Below, in pieces: positions 57,636 through 64,000 of a stretch of DNA of 64,000 bases. The translations under genes and the position numbers were made by a program. Numbering within the stretch: the stretch's first letter is position 1; every line of letters begins with the position of its first letter. This DNA comes from Oleomonas cavernae (GTDB taxonomy: Bacteria > Pseudomonadota > Alphaproteobacteria > Zavarziniales > Zavarziniaceae): positions 3,876,909-3,940,908 of the forward strand of contig NZ_QYUK01000011.1 in NCBI RefSeq assembly GCF_003590945.1, written 5' to 3'. The notes beneath the pieces are model-generated. The model did not search any database. It saw only the letters and a list, made by a program, of their open reading frames with translations, and was not told where the DNA came from.

Positions 57636-59343
57636 ATGGCGGCGGAATCGCGCTCGCGCAACGAACCGTTGCCGGCGGTGGCGACCATCGCCGAGCGCCT
57701 TGCCCATCATGCCCTGACCAGGGGCGAGGCCACGGCCTTTCACATCGTGGCCGGCCACCAGACGACCGACATCAGCTATGCGACGCTGCTGCGCCATGCC
57801 GCCGGCTATGCCGGGATCTTTGCCCAGGCCGGCCTCGCGCGCGGCGACCTGGTTTTCATGTGCCTGAAACACGGGGCCGATCTCTACGCCGCCTATCTGG
57901 GCGCGATGATGATGGGCGCGGTGCCGTCGTTCCTGGCCTTCCCCACCCCCAAGCAGGACCCGGTCCTCTACTGGCAGACCCACCGCACCCTGTTCCAGCA
58001 GATGGGCGGGCGCGCCGTCCTCACCTACCCTGAGAACCGCGACGACCTCGCCGCCGCCCTGCCGCCCGCCACGGCCCTGCTGATCACGCCGCCGACGCTG
58101 CCGCAGGACAGCCGTCCGCTGGCCGAGATCGCCGCCGGCCTGCCCGCGTCGTCGCCCGACGATACCGTCCTGGTGCAGTTCTCGTCGGGCACCACCGGCC
58201 TGCGCAAGGGGTGGCGCTGAGCCATGCCCTGGTGGCCCGGCAGGTCGCCAGCTATGCCAAGGTGATCGGGCCGGCGAAGGTACCCGCATCGCCTCGTGGC
58301 TGCCGCTGTACCATGACATGGGCCTGATGACGGCGTTCCTGATGCCGGTGCATTACGGCGCCACGGTGGCCTGCCTCGACGCCTTCGAATGGGTGATGAG
58401 CCCGCACCTGCTGCTCGAACTGATGGACCGCCAGCGCTGCACCCACGCCTGGCTGCCCAATTTCGCCTTCAACCATCTGGTCCGCACCAAGCTGGGCAAC
58501 GAGACCTATGCCCTCGACCATGTCGCGGCCCTGATCAATTGTTCCGAGCCGTGCAAGCAGGCGACCTTCGACCTGTTCGCCGCGACCTTCGCCGGCCACG
58601 GCATCCGCGCGGAACAGCTCCAGGTCTGCTATGCCATGGCCGAGACGGTGTTCGCCGTCAGCCAGACCCCCCTGGGCCGCCGGCCGCACACGCTGTGGAT
58701 CGATGCCGGGGCGGCGGCGGCCAATCGCATCGAACCCGTGGCCGAGGGCGCGGCAGGGGCGATGCCGCTGCTTTCGAACGGGCCGCCGATCGACGGCATC
58801 GTCGTGCGCATCGGCGGCGGCGAGGCGATCGGCGAGATCCAGTTGCGCGGCGATTGCGTGTTCGCGGGCTATCTCAAGGCCCCCGACGTCACGGCGCAGG
58901 CCTTCGACGACGGCTGGTACCGCACCGGTGACATCGGCAGCGTGATCGAGGGCGAGATCTACGTCATCGGCCGGCTGAAAGACATCATCATCCACCACGG
59001 CCGCAACTACCACGCCCACGACATCGAATCGGTGGCGGGCACGGTGCCGGGGGTCAAGCCGGGGCGCTGCGTCGCCCTGGGGGTCTGGGACGAGGAGGTC
59101 GGCAGCGAGGAAGTCGAGCTGGTGGCCGAGCGCGACCCCGCGGTCGCGGCCGAGGACAAGGCCTTGCGCAACGCCCTGCGGCAGGCAATCGTGCGGCGCT
59201 TCAATTTGGTCATATCCAAGGTGCATCTGGTTGAGCCAGGCTGGCTGGTGAAAACGACCAGTGGCAAGATCAGCCGCAAGGAAAATCTGGGCAAGCTGCT
59301 GCGCGATACTCATCGGGCACCGGCGCAACCGGGAAAAAAGTAG
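57636..59343 (+). CDS. Fatty-acyl-AMP ligase-like (FAAL) acyl activating enzyme, doubly frame-interrupted
   Basis: About 569 residues once two bases are restored. The adenylation loop is VQFSSGTTGLRKGVALSH, the FAAL-type core WLPLYHDMGLMTAFLMPVHYG, then YRTGDIG and the final lysine region VKTTSGKISRKEN. The core resembles ligases that load acyl carrier proteins rather than CoA. Breaks: GGGG 58208-58211 and GG 58273-58274, each needing one more G. A carrier-protein gene follows 14 bp later, its likely acceptor. Confidence 0.83.
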
Positions 59344-59357
59344 CGCAGGGGAACGGG

Positions 59358-59606
59358 ATGAACCGCGAGGACATCAGGCGCATCGTGATCGAGACGATCG
59401 CCAGCACCTTCGATATCGAGACGGGCGATATCGCCGACACGACCATTGCCGACGAGGTGGACGGCTGGGATTCGCTGTCGCACACGGTTTTGATGATCCG
59501 CATCGGTAAGCGGCTGGGCGGCAGCGTGCCGGAATCGGTGGCGGCCCAGGCGGCCAATGTCGGTGAAATGATCGCCATGCTGGGCGATCATTTCGCGGAG
59601 AACTGA
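59358..59606 (+). CDS. Acyl carrier protein
   Basis: 82 residues. The phosphopantetheine serine is in EVDGWDSLSHTVLMIRIG (Ser about 39). Acidic helices I and II are typical of an ACP. It lies between the FAAL-like ligase and two SGNH/TPR genes (14 and 4 bp gaps), so it is a dedicated carrier for that pathway, not the fatty-acid synthase ACP. GCAGGGGAACGGG precedes ATG 59358. Confidence 0.9.
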   Translation: MNREDIRRIVIETIASTFDIETGDIADTTIADEVDGWDSLSHTVLMIRIGKRLGGSVPESVAAQAANVGEMIAMLGDHFAEN

Positions 59607-59610
59607 GGCA

Positions 59611-61289
59611 ATGGCGGTTACAGAACTCGTCGGCGGACAACTGAGCGCGATCGAAGGCAAGGATGGCTGGCTGTTTCTGAAGTCGTTTGCCGCGACCGAC
59701 GTCATGAGCTTTTACACGAACGAGAATTCGCCGCCCGAGGCCGCGATCAATCGCCAGGCCGACGTCATGGAGCGGCGGCATGCCTGGTTTGCCGGGCGGG
59801 GCATCCCGCTGGTCAGCCTGGTCGCCCCGACAATTGCCTGGTCTATCCCGAGACCCTGCCCGAGGGCGTGCGCATGAACGGCCACTCGCCCTTCGCGCGC
59901 CTCGCCGCCCGGCTGAGCCCGCAGGCCCGCGCCGACATCGTCTACCCGCTGCAAAGCCTGATCGACGGCAAGAGCGAGCGCGAGACCTGCCAGCGCACCG
60001 ACAGCCATTGGAGCGAATGGGGCGCCTACCTCGCCTATCGCGCGCTGATCGCCCGGATTCGCCGCTATGTGCCCAATACCGGCCTGGTCGAGCCGGCGGC
60101 GATCGAATGGCGCATGCGCCACAGCTTTGGCGCGATGGGGGTGGTCATGACCCCCGAGCGGTCGGAGCAGATCGCCGTCGCCAAGCTGCTCAAGCCCCGG
60201 TCGCGCTATGTCCGCATCATCCAGACCGAGGTGCGCGACGCCTGCACCGTCGCCGAGGTGGACGACCCCAGCCTGCCCACCGCGGTCATGTTCCGCGATT
60301 CCTACGCCACGGCCATGGCCCCCTTCCTGGCCGAATCGTTCCGGCGCATCTGGCTGGTTTCCAGCCCCAATGCCGTGCTCTACGACCTGGTCGAGCGCGA
60401 AAAGCCCGATGTCGTGATCTTCGAGCGGGCGGAGCGCGCCCTGGGCTGGCCGCCGTCCGAGCCGGACTACAACGACTTCCGCTCGATCTACGGCGACCTG
60501 ATGCTGGACCGGGACGCGGCGGCGGCCCAGAAGCGCAGCCGTTCGCTCCTGCGTGAGCGCAAGGTGAACGAGGCCCTGGCCGCCTCGGAGGAGGCCCTGG
60601 CGACGCCGCCGCGCGACGCCATGGCCTATTCCCGCGCCCTGATCCATCGCGCCCGGCTGTTGGAGATGCTGGGGCAATTGCCGACCGCCTTCGAATGCCT
60701 GCGCCACGCCGCAACCCTGGAACCCGGTGCCGCCCTGCCCCTGGCGGCGGCGGCGCGCCTGCGCCTGCACCAGGGCCGCAACGAAGACGCCGCGGTGCTG
60801 GCCAGGCGGGCCGCCGCTGCCGAACCCTCGGTGCCCGACTATCACGACCTGGTGGCCACCTGCCTCGAGCGCGCCGGCGACAAGGAAGGCGCCGCGGCGG
60901 CCCTGGAGGCCGAACTGGCGATCGACGGCATGCGCGTTTCGGCGCGCCTGCACCTGTGCCGCATCCGTCGCGGCCAGGGCGACATGGCAGAGGCGCGCCG
61001 CCACGCCCAGGCGGCCGTGGACATAGAGCCCAACAACCAGATCAACCTGGCGACCCTGGCCAATATCCTGGTGGCGCAGAGCGATTGGGCGGCGGGCCGC
61101 GAGGTGCTGCAGAAGGCGGTCGACCTGTACCCCGGGGTGGACTTGTTCCGGCGCTTCCTGACCCTGTGCGAAGCCCGCCTCGCCGAGGCCCGGCGGGCCG
61201 CGGCCGCTGTCCCGCCGCCAGCGCAGGGACCGGCGCAGGCGCTGCGTGCCACCGAGAAGAAGACAAAGTCAAAGGGCCGCCGCAAATGA
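59611..61289 (+). CDS. AlgX/AlgJ-like SGNH acyltransferase domain with C-terminal TPR repeats (1), frame-interrupted
   Basis: About 559 residues. The N-terminal AlgX-like SGNH domain has IEGKDGWLFL (about 14-23), the catalytic Asp-Ser-His-Trp at 131-134 and the Ser nucleophile in MFRDSYATAMAPFL (about 231). Residues about 300-540 form tetratricopeptide-like helices. No signal peptide is present, unlike periplasmic AlgX. The break at CCCC 59825-59828 needs one more C (LVAPDNCLVYPETLP). Paralogue of the next gene, with a 4-bp overlap. Likely moves an acyl group onto a glycan. Confidence 0.78.
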
Positions 61290-62893
61290 CCGACGACCTC
61301 GAAGGCGGCCAGATCACGGCATTCGAAGGCAAGCGCGGCTGGCTGTTCCTGGGGACATTCGACGGCTTCGACGCGATGTCGCTCTATACCGACGAGACGA
61401 CGGTGCCCGACCGGGTATTCGCCCGCTGGGCGCGGGCCTTCGAGCGCCGGCGCCGGTGGTTCGACCAGCGCGGCATCGCCCTGGTAACCTTGATCGTACC
61501 GGAGGCCTGCCTGGTCTATGCCGACCTGCTGCCGGATGCGATACGCCTGACCCAGGCCACGCCCATGCGCCGCCTGTCCGAGCGCCTGGACAAGGCGGCC
61601 GCCACCGACGTGATCTATCCGCTGCAAGCCCTGATCGACGGCCGCGCCGAGCGCGAGACCTTCCAGCAGGTCGACAGCCACTGGACCGACTGGGGCGCCT
61701 ATCTCGGCTATCGGGCCGTGATGGAAGCGGTGCGCCGGCACCTGCCCGCAGCCCGCCTGATCGAGCCCAAGGACGTGACCTGGCGCCAGCGCAAGACCTT
61801 CGGCGCGCTGGGCGCGATCATGACACCGGAGCGTTCGTGCAAGGTCCCGGTCGCCAGCCTGACCCGCCCCCGGGCGAAAGAAATCAGCGAGATGGCGACC
61901 GAACAGCGCCACAAGCTGACCACTGTGGTCAACCCGGCCGGCGGGCCGACAGCCATTGTCTTCCGCGATTCATTTGCCACCGCTATGGCGCCATTTCTGT
62001 CAGAATCCTTTGGCCGAACCATTTACGTCTCCAGCCCCAATACGATCTATTATGACCTGATCGAGCAGGTGAAGCCCGACGTGGTGATTTTCGAACGTAC
62101 CGAACGGGCCCTGGCAAACCCGCCGATCGAACCGGATTTGCAGGATGCCCGCGCACATTTCGCCGATCTTGAACTGGGCAACGACAACGCCCTGTTGGCC
62201 CAGCGGCAAAGCCGCGCCTTCCTGCGCGCGGGCAAGGCCAAGGATGCCAAGGACATGTCCGACCGGGCCCTGGACCTGGCCGAGCCCAAGGCCCCGGGCC
62301 TGGGGCGGGCCCTGCTGCACCGGGCGCGGATCTTCCGGGCGCTGGGCAATGACGACGCCGCGGCCGAATGCCTGCGCCATGCCATCGCGCTGGAGCCGGA
62401 TGCGGCCATGCCCGTGATGCTGGCCGGCGAGCTGGACCGGGCCAGGGGCCGGATGGAACCGGCCCTGGCCTTGCTGCGCCGCAGCACCGCGCTGGAGCCG
62501 GGCGTGCCCAAATATTGGGAAGCCCTGGGCGGCGCCCTGCTGGAGGGCGAGGATGCCGCCGGCGCCCAGGCCTGTTTCGAGCGGGCGCTGACGCTCGACC
62601 CCGACCGCATCGAGGCCCACCTGCTGATGAGCAAGGTGCGCCGCGGCCAGGGCGACCTGGCAGGTGCCAGGCGCCACGCCGAACTCGCGGTCGAGATCGA
62701 TGCCAGTTCGTCCTTCACCGTCAGCAACCTGGCCAGCGTCATGATCGCCCAGGAAGACTGGGCCGCGGCGCGCGACCTGCTTGCCGCGGCGGTGCCGCGC
62801 TTCCCGCAGGCGCCGGCCTTCAAATCCTATCTCGCCTTGTGCGAGACGCGCCTGGGCGAACGGGCAAAGGCACACGCCAAAACCGGCTCTTGA
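61286..62893 (+). CDS. AlgX/AlgJ-like SGNH acyltransferase domain with C-terminal TPR repeats (2)
   Basis: 535 residues, intact. Same layout as the preceding gene: FEGKRGWLFL, DSHW at 130-133, VFRDSFATAMAPFLSESF with Ser about 229, then VSSPNTIYYDLIEQVKPDVV. TPR-like repeats fill about residues 290-520 (CLRHAIALEPDAAMPVM and similar). No signal peptide. ATGA overlap with gene 1 shows tight coupling, so the two may form a complex or act on two sites. Confidence 0.82.
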   Translation: MTDDLEGGQITAFEGKRGWLFLGTFDGFDAMSLYTDETTVPDRVFARWARAFERRRRWFDQRGIALVTLIVPEACLVYADLLPDAIRLTQATPMRRLSERLDKAAATDVIYPLQALIDGRAERETFQQVDSHWTDWGAYLGYRAVMEAVRRHLPAARLIEPKDVTWRQRKTFGALGAIMTPERSCKVPVASLTRPRAKEISEMATEQRHKLTTVVNPAGGPTAIVFRDSFATAMAPFLSESFGRTIYVSSPNTIYYDLIEQVKPDVVIFERTERALANPPIEPDLQDARAHFADLELGNDNALLAQRQSRAFLRAGKAKDAKDMSDRALDLAEPKAPGLGRALLHRARIFRALGNDDAAAECLRHAIALEPDAAMPVMLAGELDRARGRMEPALALLRRSTALEPGVPKYWEALGGALLEGEDAAGAQACFERALTLDPDRIEAHLLMSKVRRGQGDLAGARRHAELAVEIDASSSFTVSNLASVMIAQEDWAAARDLLAAAVPRFPQAPAFKSYLALCETRLGERAKAHAKTGS

Positions 62894-62940
62894 GTAACCT
62901 AACGTAACCGACCACGTAATTTGTAACTGGGGGCATAAAA

Positions 62941-64000
62941 ATGATCGGGAATGTCGACGGCGTAAACAACGACTATCTGTCAGGCTGGGTCTTCGATCCC
63001 AAGGAGCCGGCCAAGCGGCTGCAGGTCGACGTCATCTACAACGGCAAGCGCCTGATCCGGGCGACCGCCGGCTTCAACCGCCCCGAGCTGCTGAAGAACA
63101 AGATCGGCGACGGCAACCACGGCTTCTACATCGCCCTGCCCGCGATCGCCGCCCCGAAGACGCCGAGGTCGTGGTGGTCGAGGCGGAAAGCCGCATGCCG
63201 CTGGGCAAGCCGGTGACGATCCAGCGCAAGCCCGTGGTGACCGCCGGCGGCCTGAAGTCCACCGATGTCCTGGCGATGCACAAGGTGCCGCTGTTCTCGG
63301 TCGAGGGCTTCAACCTCAGCGGCCCCCTGCTCACCATCGGCGGCATGCACCTGCCGCCGGGCGGCGACCCCTTCGCCTTCAAGATCACCGGCCAGCCGGG
63401 CGTCGCCTTCACCGTCAAGCATCCGATCGTGAAGCCGGCCGTGCGCGACTGGTACTGGTACTGGCCCAACGCCGCCTGGTGCGGCTTCCAGATCGCCATC
63501 GACCTGGTCGCCACCACGGCCGTCGGCCCGGATTTCGAGTTCACCCTGGAATCGCCCGGCCTGAGCCCCGAGCGGGTGGCGCAGCAGCTCAACAAGATCT
63601 GGATCCCCAAGGACCTGAGCGTGTTCCAGAATTTCCCGACCGGCGACAAGTTGACCCGGGTGCATACCTTCGACAATATCTCGCGCGTGGGCATCGGCGG
63701 TTACACCGACTTCAAGCGCCTGACCGCGATCGCCGAATACTACGGCGCCAAGCTCAAGGATTCGGCGGTGCTGGACTGGGGCTGCGGCCATGGCCGGGTG
63801 ATCCGCAACTTCCAGCAGCAGGGTACGGTGCGCGAGGCCTGGGGCGTCGACATCGACCGCGAGAACGTCGCCTGGATGCGCAAGCATCTGCCCGGCGTCA
63901 ACGGCAGCCATGTGCCCCTGATGCCGCCAACCGACCTGCCCAAGAAGCATTTCGGCATGATCTATGCGATCTCGGTCATGACCCACCTCAAGCACGAGGT
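62941..64000 (+). CDS. SAM-dependent methyltransferase with N-terminal glycan-locus domain, partial and frame-interrupted
   Basis: Runs off the window end. At least 353 residues are visible. An N-terminal small beta domain (YLSGWVFDPKEPAKRLQVDV to GNHGFYIALP) resembles modules I recall at the start of exopolysaccharide methyltransferases and glycosyltransferases. A middle beta region follows, then the Rossmann motif VLDWGCGHGRVIRNF and acidic WGVDIDRENV. The break at CCCC 63152-63155 needs one more C (AAPEDAEVVVVEAESRM). Probably caps or decorates the sugar chain. Confidence 0.82.

Overview
The window is high-GC DNA (roughly two-thirds G+C by eye) from a bacterium. Gene content points to an alphaproteobacterium, plausibly of the Rhodospirillales/Acetobacterales side: a FrcBCA-type hexose ABC transporter beside a full Entner-Doudoroff set, the four-gene helicase/PdeM/exonuclease/ligase repair set, alphaproteobacterial-type SerC, and inverted intergenic repeats of the 'GTCATCCCCGC' and 'GTCCTTCGAGACG' types. 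This is inferred from gene families only. I see no tRNA, rRNA, CRISPR array, insertion sequence or prophage. Bases 1-153 hold nothing I can name.

Layout: (1) 0.15-3.6 kb, minus: an acyl-CoA metabolism operon (dienoyl-CoA-reductase-like SDR, enoyl-CoA hydratase, acyl-CoA synthetase). (2) 3.65-6.0 kb: a PAS-GGDEF-EAL c-di-GMP protein. (3) 6.1-18.6 kb: a divergent sugar unit, with the transporter frcBCA on minus and, on plus, ROK regulator - RbsD/FucU-like protein - PfkB kinase - zwf - pgl - edd - eda - pgi. Together these would take fructose (or a similar hexose) to pyruvate and glyceraldehyde-3-phosphate. (4) 18.6-25 kb: winged-helix regulator, ribA, a conserved hypothetical gene, an L,D-transpeptidase, yggS, a ThiE-like gene, EVE and YciI genes, and a TetR regulator. 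(5) 25.2-26.5 kb: a previously unannotated-looking array of five tandem paralogous 33-39-residue membrane peptides, each with its own ribosome binding site, with a promoter and structured leader in front and a clear intrinsic terminator behind. This is the most novel-looking item. (6) 26.5-38 kb: a VapBC-type pair, a YqjI-like PadR regulator with a DUF2218 gene, arfB, a BaiN-like flavoprotein, an autotransporter, an accessory SDR/sulfotransferase/DUF1214 group with TetR regulators, and a chorismate mutase. (7) 38-41 kb: serA and serC. (8) 41-49.6 kb: GFA family gene, a small secreted protein, and the DNA-repair set pdeM + helicase (minus) and exonuclease + ligase (plus), split by three membrane/respiratory genes. 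(9) 49.7-64 kb: SDR, then a surface-glycan locus. Its minus arm is kpsC-rfbC-rfbB-rfbD. Its plus arm is glycosyltransferase-rfbA-FAAL-like ligase-acyl carrier protein-two AlgX-like SGNH/TPR proteins-methyltransferase, which runs off the window. The plus arm looks like a dedicated glycan acylation module.

Quality warning: at least thirteen genes, including housekeeping serA, serC and pgi, are each interrupted by a one-base frame change. Nearly every case sits in a run of two to six identical G or C bases and is repaired by adding one base of the run. This looks like systematic homopolymer under-calling in the assembly rather than gene decay, so I annotate these as intact genes spanning the shift.
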